64,000 nucleotides of DNA from Ceratothoa steindachneri (GCA_963969495.1 OZ018321.1:71586286-71650285), one strand, 5' to 3'. Counted from the stretch's first letter, positions 1-13,989 are shown. The notes: generated by a model not told the origin, from the sequence alone. A program made the numbers and translations.

Positions 1-2
1 CC

Positions 3-1190
3 AAATGCAAAGAAATAAGAGTAGCACAAAATTGTAAAGTAAATACAAAGGAATTATATGCTTTAGTAAACAATAGAAGGCCAATAAACAATATTGGACC
101 ACTGAGGGATAGTTATGGTAGTTTAAAATTCACTAATTATGAAATACCTTGCTTATTGAACAATTACTTCATGACTGTTTTTACTAATGAAGAAATCAAT
201 CATATACCGGAACTAAATATTACATATAAAGGTAATGACTCATTAGAATATGCTATCTGTACTGCCGAAGAATTTAGTAATTTAAATAATAAAATACACG
301 CGAACAAATCACCTGGACCTGATATGTTTAATCTCAGAGTCCTAAAAAAAGTCAAGGATGTTGTTATTAGGCATCTCGTAAATATTTTTAATAAATCATT
401 ACACGTTGGAATTGTCCCCAATGACTGGAAATATGCAAATATAGCACCCATCGTTAAAAGGGGTTGCAGAGAACAAGTTAAAAATTACCGACCGATTAGT
501 TTCACTCCAGTGGTTAGAAAACTTCTAGAATCATTCATCTCTAAGAAAATTCTATTTCATTTAGAATCAAAAGGATTGCTTAGAGATTTTCAACATGAAT
601 TCAGAAGTAATAAATCTTGTCTGACGAATTTTCTGGACTTCTTCCAATATTTATTTGAACAATATGATGACGAAAAATCGATTGATATCATATACCTAGA
701 TTTTCAGAAAGCTTTCGATAAAGTCCCTCACAAATTACTGATGGCAAAACTTAGAGGACTGGTAATTAAGGAAAAATAGAAAGCTGGATTAAAGGTTGGC
801 TTACGAATAGATACCAGAGAGTAGTAATTAATGAATCTGCCTCTTATTGGACAAAAGTATCGAGTGCTGTTCCCCAAGGTTCAGTGTTGGGCCCCTTGCT
901 ATTTATAATTTACATTAACGATCTGGACATAGGTCTCATGTCAAAAATAGTAAAATTTGCAGATTACGAAAAACTTGGAGAGGGGATAATTAGTAAAGTA
1001 GATGCAGATGATCTACATAAAGATATTAATCGTATAGAAGAATAATCAAGAGAATGTAAACTAGCTATAAACTTAAATAAGAGTAAGGTAATGCATATTA
1101 GATGCAGAAATCCACAGGCTATATTCATATTATTTAGCTTGAAAATAACGGAAACAAAAGTTAAAAAAGATTTAGGAGTAAATATATCGA
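3..1190 (+). pseudogene. Jockey/CR1-type LINE reverse transcriptase, 3' part, broken
   Basis: The frame is open from base 3 to 779 and reads the end of the linker after the endonuclease (NNRRPINNIGPL, LLNNYF) followed by RT fingers and palm: NKSPGPD, NYRPISF, GFRxxxSC-like FRSNKSC, and IYLDFQKAFDKVPH with the first catalytic Asp. After a frameshift near 776 it continues as WIKGWLTNRYQ, VPQGSVLGPLLF and INDLD. The catalytic FADD box reads FADY, so the second Asp is lost, and an in-frame stop follows IEE. Thumb residues LNKSKVMHI remain, then the sequence runs into a (TA)n tract. The start lies outside the window. The same family of LINE recurs near 26.8-28.3 kb. The element is dead in this copy; clade assignment (Jockey versus CR1) is by resemblance only. 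Confidence 0.85.
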
Positions 1191-2711
<1,521 letters not shown>

Positions 2712-3051
2712 TATATATATATATACTATTTAAATTTAGGATCAGGTGTGTAAGGTTTAACGCTATATCTTTGCAAACACTGGTCTCAGTCGAGTAAAGC
2801 ATAGTGTTATTCATTATAATAATAGAATATAGTAGTTCCCTTTTGTTTTAACGATTGCTATCCCCTTTTTTTGAAACTTAAGAAGCTGGAGTAGCTTAAG
2901 GAACTGTTATAATGATTTTTTTGTGTTTTTTTTTGTGATCTTAGTCAGTGGTTATTTAGATTGAGAAACCAAGTACGAATAAGTCAGTGCCCATATTTAG
3001 GTAGGTTTATTCTATAGAGGCATAATTCTTGTTGCAAGGAATTTTAGTTGG

Positions 3052-3315
3052 TTGACTAGTGCGCCCCCAAGTGCAAAGATGACTCAGTTCGAAATCTTTA
3101 AAGCGCAAGGAGAATCCTTGGAACTTTCCGGAAAAGAACTAATTGAGTACATTCGAGGAGCAAAGAAAAGAACGAGAAAGAGAAATCCAACGAGAAGAAA
3201 GAGAAATACAAAGAAAAGAACGAGAAAGAAAAATACAACGAGAAGAACGAGAAAGAGAAATCCAATGAGAAGAAAGAAGGAAGGATTCGCCATCCTTCCC
3301 AAGAAAGCTGACTAA
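3052..3315 (+). pseudogene. Gypsy A gag N-terminal region
   Basis: Encodes a short segment FEIFKAQGESLELSGKEL followed by a run of Arg/Lys/Glu-rich near-repeats (KKRTRKRNPTRR type), ending in a stop after 87 residues. Gypsy B has the same plan (KQGQIIGLSWKDLIAYL followed by a charged coiled-coil run), which supports reading it as gag N-terminus. Reading continues in another frame to a zinc knuckle. Only about 40 codons separate the charged run from the knuckle, far less than a capsid domain needs, so gag is internally deleted. Confidence 0.7.
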
Positions 3316-3427
3316 GTTTCCGAGCCCCGTAAAACCCCAAAACTTCTTTCCCCAAAACCAACAACGGGACTCCAAACCTCCCGTTAAGATTTCTCCTCCA
3401 TCTCTCTTTCCGAAGCGACCAATCATA

Positions 3428-3475
3428 TGCTTCACCTGTGGTGTAGAAAACCACATAAGATAGAATTGACCCCAA
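3428..3475 (+). pseudogene. Gag zinc knuckle remnant of gypsy A
   Basis: Reads CFTCGVENHIR and then two stops, matching C-x2-C-x4-H with the last Cys of a CCHC knuckle lost. In the family this binds nucleic acid. It lies between the charged gag segment and the protease, as expected. Confidence 0.65.
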
Positions 3476-3481
3476 AATTCT

Positions 3482-3898
3482 ATGCTTAAAAGCGGACCAG
3501 CCCACCAAGTTCACCAGATAAATGCAACCATGGCTCCCCCGGTGGTGCAGACCCAAGCAGAAACTTCTCCCCCTCCGTTAGGCCACCAGGTAAATTTTGT
3601 TTTTGATAAAAGTTCATCGGGAACTTTGAAATTTGAGGAGGGCAGCGTGAACGGCTGTCGAGTATTGACTCTCGTCAGGGACACAGGATGTACGTGTTTC
3701 ATCGTGTCCGACGAACTCCTCCCCCCAGTGGCCCCTTCTACGAAAAATTTGCGGTGGTACATGACTACCTTGGGCGGGCGAACCAATTCCCCGTCGTTAA
3801 ATGTTACCTGCAGTGTCAATATTATGATGGCTGGGCTGAAGTCATTTCAGCACCCATGCAATTCTGTTCCGTACTTATATGACAGAGCCCCCAAGTAA
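3482..3898 (+). pseudogene. Gypsy A aspartic protease
   Basis: A 138-codon open frame. Residues ~33-70 read VNFVFDKSSS ... NGCRVLTLVRDTGCTC, with the retropepsin DTG triad (usual DTGA/S, here DTGC), followed by FIVSDELLPP. Gypsy B encodes the same segment (NGCRVSTLVRDTGCTC), so the unusual Cys after DTG is a family trait. In the family it cleaves gag-pol. The frame stops before the linker, which continues in the frame starting near 3910. Confidence 0.8.
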
Positions 3899-3909
3899 AT
3901 TTCGACCCT

Positions 3910-5067
3910 GTGTCTCAGGCTGCCCTTCCTCGAGGCCGAGCTAAGAAAGAAGCCCAGGAGTCCGTACCCATCAGAACCCCGATACCATCCGATTTCTCGG
4001 AGACCCCTAACCAGGACTTTAGGACGGCACAAAAGGAGTCTGAATTACTAACACCCTTAGTCGATAAGGCCCAAGACAAGGACACGGAGACTGTCCGTGG
4101 ACCCCAAGAAAAAAAGAACCCCCAACGCGCCCATGGAGATACCTTCGTAGCACTGGACGAAGCATCGGCGCTTGAAAAAGATTACCCCGCGGAGTCCCTT
4201 AATGTAATCCAGACAGTGTGCATCCGACCTTATGCCAATTACCCTCCTCCTTCCTTACCAGGCGAGTCTTTGGAACCCTCTGACCTGGATATTGACGCGC
4301 AGCTGACACCACATTGGAAGAGTCAGATACAAGAACTATTTGAATGGAGTCACCATTTACCCACCCTATTAGCTCTTTTCGAGCGACTGCGCAAAAATGG
4401 CCTCACCAGTGGCCCCAGCAGATGCCATTTTGCCCACGAAACCATAAAATATTTGGGTTTCAAAATAGGACAAAGCAAGTTAGGTCCCCAAGAAAACAAG
4501 ATTAAGGCAATCACCGACATGCCCCTCCCGATTACAAAGAAGCAATTAAGATTGTTCCTAGGATCAGCTTCTCACTATCAGCGATTTGTTCCGACTTTCG
4601 GTGCAATTTTGGCCTTCCTCAGCCCCCTTCAAAAAAAGAATTTCCCCGATCGTTTACGTTGGAATGATGTCGCTATTTCCCATTTTAATCAGCTCAAGAA
4701 TAAGCTCATTTCTGCCCCCATTATGAAGTTGCCCAACCCGAAAAAATCCTTTGGGATTAAGACCGACGTGAGCAACGAGGGCATTGGAGGTTTACTCCTT
4801 CAATACGAGGATGACGGCACGAGTCATCCAGTTGCATATGCTAGTCGTCAATTATTACCACGCGAAAGGAGATATGCCACCATAGAAAAGGAAGCTCTAT
4901 CAATTATCTGGGTCATAGACAAATTCAAGATGTACTTGATAGGTAAACAATTTCAGATAGGAACCGACCACCGTCGATTAGCCTATATTAGGAATGTGCG
5001 ACACTCCAACGACCGAATCATGCGCTGGAGTTTACTCTTGCAAGAGTATCAGTTTAAAATAAATTAG
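3910..5067 (+). pseudogene. Gypsy A pol remnant: linker, spacer, RT connection and RNase H (integrase deleted)
   Basis: A 385-codon open frame. Residues ~1-75 are the post-protease linker (ALPRGRAKKEAQ, FRTAQKESELLTPL). Next comes FVALDEASALEKDYPAE, which in gypsy B sits between integrase and RT, so the integrase has been cut out at the join. An RT N-terminal scrap (HWKSQIQELFE) is fused to WSHHLPTLLALFERL, which lies after the YxDD box, so the palm is missing too. The rest is RT thumb/connection (KYLGFKIG, LRLFLGSASHYQRFVP) and RNase H with Asp (IKTDVSNEGIGG), Glu (YATIEKEALSI) and Asp (GTDHRRLAYI). The last RNase H box (NQVADALSRN) follows just past the stop. Not catalytically competent as RT. 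Confidence 0.85.
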
Positions 5068-5319
5068 ATAAAAGGTTCCGATAACCAGGTCGCTGACGCA
5101 CTCAGTAGAAATGCGTTACCGAATAGCGTAGAGTAAGTGTATTCATAGGATTAGTATCTCCATGTAGGTATATACCGTCTTTTACGACTTAAATTAAGAT
5201 TCTCTTGTAATATAATTAATTAATGTATGTCTGAATTTTGTATGTATATATATTTGTACCCATTAATTTACGTATAAATTATTTTGTCCCGTATGTACTA
5301 ATTTTATATCATTTCATTG
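4726..5319 (+). repeat. First copy of a 594-bp duplication in gypsy A
   Basis: Direct duplication with the segment at 5375-5968, period 649 bp, beginning AAGTTGCCCAACCC and ending ATTTCATTG. Covers RNase H and the following untranslated stretch. Only a few substitutions separate the copies. Confidence 0.95.
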
Positions 5320-5374
5320 TTCCATGCACTTTTTTTTTATTAAGTTGTATTAAAGGTTATCTGAGCCTATTTTA

Positions 5375-5968
5375 AAGTTGCCCAACCCGGACAAATCCTT
5401 TGGGATTAAGACCGACGTGAGCAACGAGGGCATTGGAGGTGTACTCCTTCAATACGAGGATGACGGCACGAGTCATCCAGTTGCATATGCTAGTCGTCAA
5501 TTATTACCACGCGAAAGGAGATATGCCACCATAGAAAAGGAAGCTCTATCAATTATCTGGGTCATAGACAAATTCAAGATGTACTTGATAGGTAAACAAT
5601 TTCAGATAGGAACCGACCACCGTCGATTAGCCTATATTAGGAATGTGCGAAACTCCAACGACCGAATCATGCGCTGGAGTTTACTCTTGCAAGAGTATCA
5701 GTTTAAAATAAATTAGATAAAAGGTTCCGATAACCAGGTCGCTGACGCACTCAGTAGGAATGCATTACCAAATAGCGTAGAGTAAGTGTATTCATAGGAT
5801 TAGTATCTCCGTGTAGGCATATACCGTCTTTTACGACTTAAATTAAGATTCTCTTGTAATATAATTAATTAATGTATGTCTGAATTTTGTATGTATATAT
5901 ATTTGTACCCAGTAATTTACGTAAAAATTATTTTGTCCCGTATGTACTAATTTTATATCATTTCATTG
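5375..5968 (+). pseudogene. Second, near-identical copy of the RNase H segment
   Basis: Carries an open frame at 5378-5716 repeating RNase H (TDVSNEGIGGVLLQYEDD ... MRWSLLLQEYQFKIN). It differs from copy one by a handful of bases, including PNPDKSF versus PNPKKSF and GGV versus GGL. The duplication post-dates most divergence of the family. It places a second RNase H fragment where a normal gypsy element would carry integrase, so it should not be mistaken for that gene. Confidence 0.9.
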
Positions 5969-6147
5969 ATTTAGATGTATTAAAGTTTATTTTCCCCTGT
6001 AATCTAAAGATCAAAATAATCATATGTATTGAGGTAATACTAGTTAGGTGCAGGAAGGTACGGTTGGTACAAGAAAACGAGTTCCCCACAACGGAGCTCT
6101 ATCGTTGTCCCTTCTCTCTTTTTTTTTTCGAAGTGACAACTTCCCCC

Positions 6148-6159
6148 GGAATGGAGGGG
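6148..6159 (+). promoter_or_regulatory. Polypurine tract of gypsy A
   Basis: GGAATGGAGGGG sits immediately 5' of the 3' LTR. In LTR elements this primes plus-strand DNA synthesis. The same sequence in reverse complement abuts the minus-strand LTR at 20529. Confidence 0.85.
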
Positions 6160-7604
6160 TGTGATAGAACGAGTTGAAACTGCGTTAATTTCAACTTCTA
6201 TCACATATTATTTAAAACCACGATGGGCCTACGTGCATCTTCGTTTCGAAGCTTGGCGCCTTATCACAGCCACCGGATGTCAATGTTTAAACAAGGAGGT
6301 TATCATCCCCCCGTTCGCTCCCATACGCCGACCTTGCCAGATTGAGTTAGGCTTATAGGCAGTTAAGGCATTGTTCTCCGGTTCGGCTGTGCGTTCCCTC
6401 GAAGCTCCCACTCCATTGTCCCCAACGCCAAGGAGATGTCCTGGCTATTTATATGGAAACTTAACCACTAAGATCAGATTGGAGATCCAGATTTTCGTCG
6501 CGAAACATCACCACGACCCTCTCTCCCTTTGTGCGCCAAGGGACCTCGACCTCGAGATTCACCATCACTTGTCCAGAAGGAGGACAATATCCCTTGAGTG
6601 CCGAAGGTTCGAGCCTTTCGTGACGCCAAGTCCCCAAGGTTTTCCCCCTCGTGTTCAGAAAAGAACAACGTAGAACAGCCATTGTTTTTTTGAGCCGTTC
6701 GCCAAGAAACGGTTCTCACCCTTTCCCCTTGTTGTTCAGAGGAGAACAACATTAGAACAGCCATTGTTCTTTTTAGCCCTTCGCCAAGAAACGGTTCTCA
6801 CCCCCCATCCCTGTTGTTCAGAGGAGAACAACATTAGAACAGCCATTGTTCTTTTGAGCCCTTCGCCAAGAAACGGTTTTCACCCCCCCCTCCCCCTGTT
6901 GTTCAGAGGAGAACAACATTAGAACAGCCATTGTTCCCGAGCTCGTAGACAAGAGACGGTTCTCACCCCCTTCGTTGTTGAGAGGAGAACAACATTAGAA
7001 CAGCTATTGTTTTTGAGCCCGTAGATAAGAGACGGTTCTCACCCCCCCTTTGTTCAGAAGAGAACAACAGCCATTGTTCTTCAAGCCGTTCGTCGAGAAA
7101 CGGTTCTCATTCCCAAGACGCCACGTCAGGATCCTTTTATTCCCCCCCCCCCCCTTCGGCTGGAACTCGCCAGCGGACCGAAAATTCCTTCGCTGCACCA
7201 CTAGCATAAAGTTACGTAAGCCAAACGTCACCTTTGAGTACTTAACCCTTTTTCAATTCTATCCTGTGCTTGAAATGGTTTATCAAACCATCCCATCTCT
7301 TTAACTCTATATTTGTTTAACCTTTTTAAATTCTTTAAATTCTTGGACTAGCCCGAGCCCCCACGACCCTTTCCATTCTCTGTTTATGTCAATATTTTCC
7401 GTCTTGTGTTTTTTGATAGTTATTATTAATAGAACTCCATTTTATTAATGATAGCAATATTATTATCCTTGAGCTCAGTTCCACTTCTTAAGCATATCGA
7501 AGATACATAATATCGGCCGCCAGACATTAACGCACTCTAGAGATAATTAAAGAAGTTCCCTCAACGAATAGTGATATATGGTATATCGTCGGGAGTCATT
7601 ATAC

Positions 7605-7608
<4 letters not shown>
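6160..7608 (+). repeat. 3' LTR of gypsy A, with internal ~80-bp tandem array
   Basis: Begins TGTGATAGAACGAG directly after the purine tract and ends TACGACA. Has about 6 units of the ~80-bp array (roughly 6650-7111). It retains ~75 bp near its 3' end that the 5' LTR lacks. Followed by (TA)n to 7637. Confidence 0.93.

Positions 7609-7637
<29 letters not shown>
7609..7637. repeat. (TA)n microsatellite
   Basis: Pure TA tract directly after the gypsy A 3' LTR, the counterpart of the tract at 1192-1332. Confidence 0.9.
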
Positions 7638-7640
<3 letters not shown>

Positions 7641-8370
7641 TGGTACATATTTTTATTTTTTTTATTACGAATCCTGGTAGAGTTCATCCTTGTTCGGACA
7701 TTAGGCTATTACTGCACACTCAAATTTCTTTCACCATTGTATACTCTTCGCATTATATACCTTGTATGTTTAGACTATACACGGTTTTGTTTGTGCAGAA
7801 AATGCACACTGCATTAGTTATCCAAAACTATTAGTTAACTACATATTTTTTTCAGGTATAACAGAACGAGTTCAAGATGGCAACCAGTAAAATATGCTCT
7901 TCCCATTAAAGCCTTCCTCCGATGGGGATTCACCTAATATGTAATAAATCGGTTAAAAAAACAAAACAGTATCTAATATACTTGAAGGTTTTGCCTGTAA
8001 AAAGTATGAATACAATTGATTTAAGTGGTCAATATGCACGGCAAAATAGTTTTTCCCCTCTAGCTTTATTTGCAGTTTCTCGGCACATTGCTACAAATAT
8101 AAAAGCTTACACTAGTCTCGAAGCCCTTAGTTAAACCATGCTTGGTCAAAGCCACAATGCTTTCCCTTGGAGAAGAACAAACAAAATAATGAAGCAGAAT
8201 CCATTCTCTGATGAGGCAGTGCAAAGACTAGTCGCCCAGATTAATAGTAACATTCTTGAGCTGGTAACAACGAAACTTAATAGCAGCCCTTCCAATAATA
8301 TTTAAGGAGATAACACACTTTTTCTTGAGTTAGTTTTCACGTTGTTTCGTTCAAAATTCGCATTTTTTTT
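7638..8370. other. Unassigned AT-rich sequence
   Basis: No gene, tail or repeat recognised; short open frames here have no visible domain. Confidence 0.5.
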
Positions 8371-8703
8371 GTTTTTATATCATTTTATTCCAAATTTTAT
8401 GCACTTTTTATGGTATGATTATTTCTTTACCAACATGAATAGAACATAGCAAAAATTAAGATAATGAAAAATTGTATACATTCGTGGAAAAATTTTCTTA
8501 GATAATTTAAAGTTAATTTGTGAAATCAAAACTACACCATTGATTTTTATATCATTTTATTGCAATTTTACGCACTTTTTTATAGTATATATTTTGTTTT
8601 AGGAGCATGAGTAGAAAATAGTGAAAATTATAATAATGCAACATTATATAAATTTGTGGAAATTCTCCGTATACATTTAACGTTAATTTGTGAACACAAC
8701 ACA
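8371..8703. repeat. Two-copy diverged direct repeat (period ~172 bp)
   Basis: Copy 1 starts near 8371 and copy 2 near 8543; both begin TTTTTATATCATTTTATT and end GTTAATTTGTGAA(A/C). They differ by many substitutions and small indels. No coding signal. Origin unknown. Confidence 0.75.
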
Positions 8704-9172
8704 CAAAAGCACCATGCTATTTTAAATATTTGCTTAAAAAAAACGGCGCCTAAGAACTAGTTTATATTTTTATCATCCTTTGAAAATAGATTTACCTAAA
8801 TTCTAGGGCATTCAGAACACCCCTACTATTCACTTAAGACCCCCTTTCTAACTGAGAACTAGGCCTATAGTTGACCATGTAAGAAAAATATATTTCAAAC
8901 TGATTTCAAATGATAACTAAATCATATTTGCATATTTTGCTTGGGAATTGAGATTAATTGCTTAATATTTATTAATTCCGAGTATATAACCATTTATATG
9001 ATATCACGTTTCAAGGAGGGAGGTTCTGAAAGGCCCCCTGTATCTCAAAAACGGCGAGGTAGATTACTATGGTTTTTGAGGAATAAAAGGGCTTTTAATG
9101 AGCTTTTATTTCATATACGATATTCTAACGTAGTAAAAGCTTGAAAAAATAAATGTGGTATCCCCTTAACAC

Positions 9173-10470
9173 GACGAATCTACTGATGTGTCTTCATGTT
9201 CACATCTGATTGTATATGCACGCTACATTAAAGAGCCTTCAATTAAAGAAGAGTACTTGTTCTCGGAATCTTTTGCTAAAACCAAAGGGGACAAGGTTGT
9301 GTTATATTTATTACATTTATTTTTTTTAAGGTAGAGGTATTGACTGGCCAAAACTAGCAGTGATTTGTACTTACACAACACCCTCAATGAAGGTAAAAGA
9401 TTTGGGGTTTCAACTGTGTGAGAAATATCGCTCCGCATGTTCACTTTACACATTATGTTTCCATGACATATATTAGGTATGACAACTTCCAAAAGACCTT
9501 GACGATATTTTTCCAGGCGGATCTCGACCGGATAATGAAATAGACATAAGAAGTTAGTATGATAATAACTGGTGAGTGCACTGAAGGAGAAGTGTCAGGC
9601 ACACTTATGTTTTGACACCAAACAGCGTTTAGCTGGAACCTTCGTCGCCCCGGGGCAGGTGGATATAGATACCTATCGGCAGGATTCCTCGGAACAGAGA
9701 ATAGTTGTGTGTTGTGCTGCGAAGATGGGAGGGGAAAGGGTGCAGTGCTGTAATTGGCTATATGTGCGATGTGAAGTATAAGATCTATCCACCCCAGTAC
9801 AGAGCTGAGTACAGCGCGTCCACCAATTGGTAACAAGATCTATACGTGCGGTGACGTTTGTGTCCGCTCATGACGAGATCGAACCCGGAGTAAAAAAGGA
9901 AATAGCTTCTTTCCTTAAGAGGACAAAAATGCAAAAAGAAGTTTATCTACTTGATAAAATGAAGAGTTAAGAGTTCATGTCGAAAGTTGTTTACCTTTGG
10001 ATTTCTTAGGAGATGTAAACTCCCTAAAATTATCACGTCAGGGATAGAGTATATGTTTTAGGAACGCAAAATAAAGTTGTTGACTCTTATAGGAAATTTA
10101 GCTTTATCAACGTCTTATTAAGGGTCGTAACAAGAGTCTTTTCAGAACTGACAACGCTAATAACCAGTATCGGAGCTGAATATTTATTTGTTGATCATAT
10201 TGAAGAGCATCTTAGTGTTATGACCGAAGCAATCAGCAGTTACTTTCCTGACCTTGATATGCGAGGCATGAAAGCTTGGGTAAATAAACCATTTGCTGTT
10301 GAGCGGTGAAGCTCGAGTCTTTCATTAAGATAGGATATAACCCTGGAAGTGGATTATTAAATTAAAGAGCTGACTACTTTGGGAGCCTCTGCATTATATA
10401 ATGTTCCTTTTAAAGAATATATTAATAAATTCACTCTTAGATATCAGTGCAAAATTTGGCACTCTCAAAA
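9173..10470 (+). pseudogene. ZBED5/SCAND3-like hAT transposase remnant
   Basis: At 9173 the + strand reads DESTDVSSCSHLIVYARYI, then IKEEYLFSESFAKTKG, the RNase H-fold entry typical of ZBED5/SCAND3-type hAT transposases. Near 10000 it reads LDFLGDVNSLKLSRQG, and near 10190-10310 HIEEHLSVMTEAISSYFPDL then AWVNKPFAVER. These occur in the family's order but different frames, with stops and unrelated sequence (roughly 9310-9870) between. No BED finger or terminal repeat was found. It is a fossil; the host of the family uses these as transposases or domesticated DNA-binding proteins. Confidence 0.7.
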
Positions 10471-12622
10471 ACACTACCTTTTCTAAACGTTTCTTTCCTT
10501 TAACGACATATATCGAAGCTTTTTCAATGGCATTTCAAAGTTTTATCAGGACTCTTTCAAAGGAAATTTGAAATATCTCAAATTACTAAATTTGGCCGAT
10601 GAAAAAAAACATCATTGATGGAAATCATTTGAATACCAATATATTTTTTATTTGTTTTTAGTCACGTGCGCTTAGTCGCGTGCGACTTTAAATCTCATTA
10701 TGTCGGTCGTTCGGTCTTCGTTTTGCTTTTTTGTATTGGTAATAACAAGGTAATAACAATGTAGCTTTTCCACCGATTCTAATAAAATTTGAAACCCTTA
10801 TGTTGTTTTACATTCCCTTTCGAATAATATAATTGCCAAAGTCCTTCACGGTTAGCTGAAGAATTATTTTGTTTTTGCAATAACATCATAACTATTCGGC
10901 CGATTCATACGGAATTTGAAACCTTTATGTTGTTTTACATTCTCTTTCAAATACTATAACTGCATAGGTCCTACTCAGAATAATTAGAGAATTATTAAGA
11001 GTTCTGAAGTTCATAAATCAGAATAGGTGAAAGCACGTGACTTTGGTCAGCAGACCTTGTTTCATGCAATTTATATTCTGAAGAACTACGTTGGACTTAC
11101 AGGACTTCCTACAGCGTAAACAAAACCAAATGGGAATGATGAAGGTATATTTTTAAGGAAATCTTGAATGAATAAAAGATGAACAATGTTAAACTACTAA
11201 AGAAAACATAATAAATCTCCTCATCGAAGCCTGATTAGGTGATGATTGCTATAAAGATTAAATTATCTAGGCTGTTTTGTTCTATATTTTATTCTTTATT
11301 TTTTGTTTTGAGAGAAGCTTTTACCTTGTTTCTACAATAAACACTCTGCGGATAGCATCTATATAGACGTTTTCTTGATCCTATTAAATTACTCGCATTT
11401 TATATTCATTAGCAAGGATTTTTTTTATACTTTCATCAATGAAAAGGTAAATGAAAGTTTTTAATCCATTGAGTGGTGCTCATGCCACTAGTAAAGAATG
11501 CTATGTTAAGACATAGAATATATGAAATGACACTAACCGGAAAGGATATGACTATTAGAAAAACAATAAACATACATAGAATACATTCTAAGAAAGAATA
11601 CAAGCCCGCAAAGATCAGAGAAACAACTCCCAGAAAAAGTCTAACTGTTACTGTTTAATAAAATCTGTGTGCTCTTTTTCAAATAATAATGTCGGCAAAA
11701 ACTGACAGAATGAAAATTGAAAGCTTATAGCTTAGCCGAGGTGAAACACTGCTTCCGATTTTAGCTAACTCATGCTATATCGGCGGGACTCAGTTTCTAT
11801 TGCTGGCGTCTTTACGCAGCTGACATACGTTTTAGCGAGCAGTGATTCGGAGATGGGGAGGGGTATCAGCTTATATACCCATGGGCCTTGAGCAAATGAG
11901 GCCGTTGAATGTTTGTGTCCCTACTCGCTTGGATAAAAATTTTGCCTTGGCACAAGAAATCAAGAGCCCTCTCCCCCCAAAAACTAGCGAGAACTCCGCA
12001 ATGAACCAGTTGAACATACTAGTCATCAAATAAGAAGCCTTGAATTTATGGCAGACAAAATCATACTTGAATTTCATAAACATCTAAGCGCTAGCGTGGA
12101 AAGGAATTCAATCCTGTAAGCTTTTACATATTTCAATGTGCCATCAGGAAATGCAGCCACTTTCTGTAGAACACACACACAAAAAAACATGTATTGCCCA
12201 CTCCGGTATTAAAATTCATTTCAATATACCAACAACCTGAAACTCATTTGTTTATATGTGACCTACAGTAAAAGGTTTCAGATTTGGATGAAAGCTAAGA
12301 ATGAGAAAATATATAAAGTTTTCATTTCCATCTTTTTATATTATTTTTAGTCTAGGTTTTAAGGTAAAGAAAATAGAGGAATGGAATTGAATCCAGTTGC
12401 TATCATTCGTTTGGGATATTTTGGAGATATTTTGGGGTCTTGTTAGTTTGCTAATTAAGACCACAAGAGGATTTCAGTTCATTATTTCTTATTTTTTTTT
12501 AAATTTGGGTTTGTGTGTGGGCACGGAAATCATAAATGTAGGCTATATCCCTAAATTATATTTGGATTCATGAAGAGCAGCAGAGTATACATAAATATAC
12601 TTAGTAACCTTTCGCCTTTTAA

Positions 12623-12625
<3 letters not shown>
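10471..12625. other. No gene recognised; one two-copy repeat inside
   Basis: Copies at about 10771-10840 and 10899-10968 share CCGATTC, ATTTGAAACC and TTATGTTGTTTTACATTC. Otherwise AT-rich sequence with only short unsupported open frames (for example 11473-11658 and 11842-12033). Confidence 0.5.

Positions 12626-12683
<58 letters not shown>
12626..12683. repeat. (TA)n microsatellite
   Basis: Near-perfect TA tract of about 58 bp. Confidence 0.95.
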
Positions 12684-12687
<4 letters not shown>

Positions 12688-13700
12688 TATGAGAATTGCT
12701 TCTAAACAGTTTGGTTTTAATATTGAGTAAAGAAAAATTGAGCTTCCCTCTTCCTGTAGGCCAATCATCTATAGGTATTTTGTTGACAATTCCATGGCAA
12801 TTTTTCAACACAGTAATCAAGCTACACAATTCTTTAACTTTTAAAACGAAACTTAGCCAGATATTAATGAAGATGTTGATTCAGCTAATTTTCCTCATCC
12901 TAGGATTTTCAATATATATATATAATATAAAAAAAAAGATAAAGAGGAGAAAGGAACATGTAGTCACCTGGAAACTATACACACATCTTTACCAAACACA
13001 TCTCTCCACATTTATTTCAAATTTCGACGCTTTCTTATAACTCCTAATACCAATCTCCGCCTTCATACACCAAAAAAATTAAGATCAGAGCATTTACAGA
13101 CTTCAAAGAATCGATATGCTCTTTTTTCTCACCTCTTAAATTTCCAGGCACAAGTGAAAATGCAAGCTCGGAAGAACCGTCTTCGAAAACATCCAAAGCC
13201 GAATACGCTACCGCCTTGCCACCGCCCGCCAGTCAATCTACCCCCTTCCCCCAACAAAAGAGCGTAATGCATTTTTTTTATGGGCTGTTGTGTACAAACA
13301 TAACAGACTACCTCTCTTCTCATCCCTTCTCCCTCATAGTTAAGTTCAGTTAATGAAGACTCCACACATAACCCTTGTTACAACTATAGCTTTCTCTTGT
13401 AAGGGCATAATTGGAGGCTTCAGGAAAAAGAAGTTTGTGATGTAGCCCACTGCGGAACCCGAAGTCAAGAGGAACCCTGAAATGGGACTCAGTTACAACC
13501 TGCGGGAAGGGTAAATCTTCAGACAATGTGGATTTAACCAATAACACAGATGGACATACAACCGTCTCTGTGTATGTAACATACAACTTCAAATAACCAA
13601 AGCCAGCGAGGGGGTAGCACCAACAGGTTGGATATCTTTGATTCAGCCTCCATCCATCATTAAGTCCGCCATGTTTTTACACTCTCTGAGGAGCCCATGC
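12684..13700. other. Unassigned sequence
   Basis: No recognisable domain on either strand. Small frames at 13129-13365 and 13350-13592 (-) resemble no family I know. Confidence 0.45.
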
Positions 13701-13989
13701 AGATCAATATTCCAATTCACTCACTTATTCCATCCGGAGTCTTGTGCATCGAGAGAGTCAGCGACGGGTCGGCGGAGCCCTTTCGCATGCATTTTAAAAA
13801 AGTTGATTCCATAGACAGACAACCTTGTACACGCTCTTAGTGATGAAACCAGCCTACATGTAAAACAAACAGACACAAAACAGTTTAAAGTGTACGTATC
13901 AAGCAACCAAGTATTGATACCCCATGTACAAACATAATTAACATACGCAGGCCAGACCCTTGTATTCATGTCGTCTACCGACGCTATGG

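Noticed and set aside
9860..9940. tRNA-like B box (minus-strand GGGTTCGATCTC)
   Set aside because: No A box or arm structure at the right distance.
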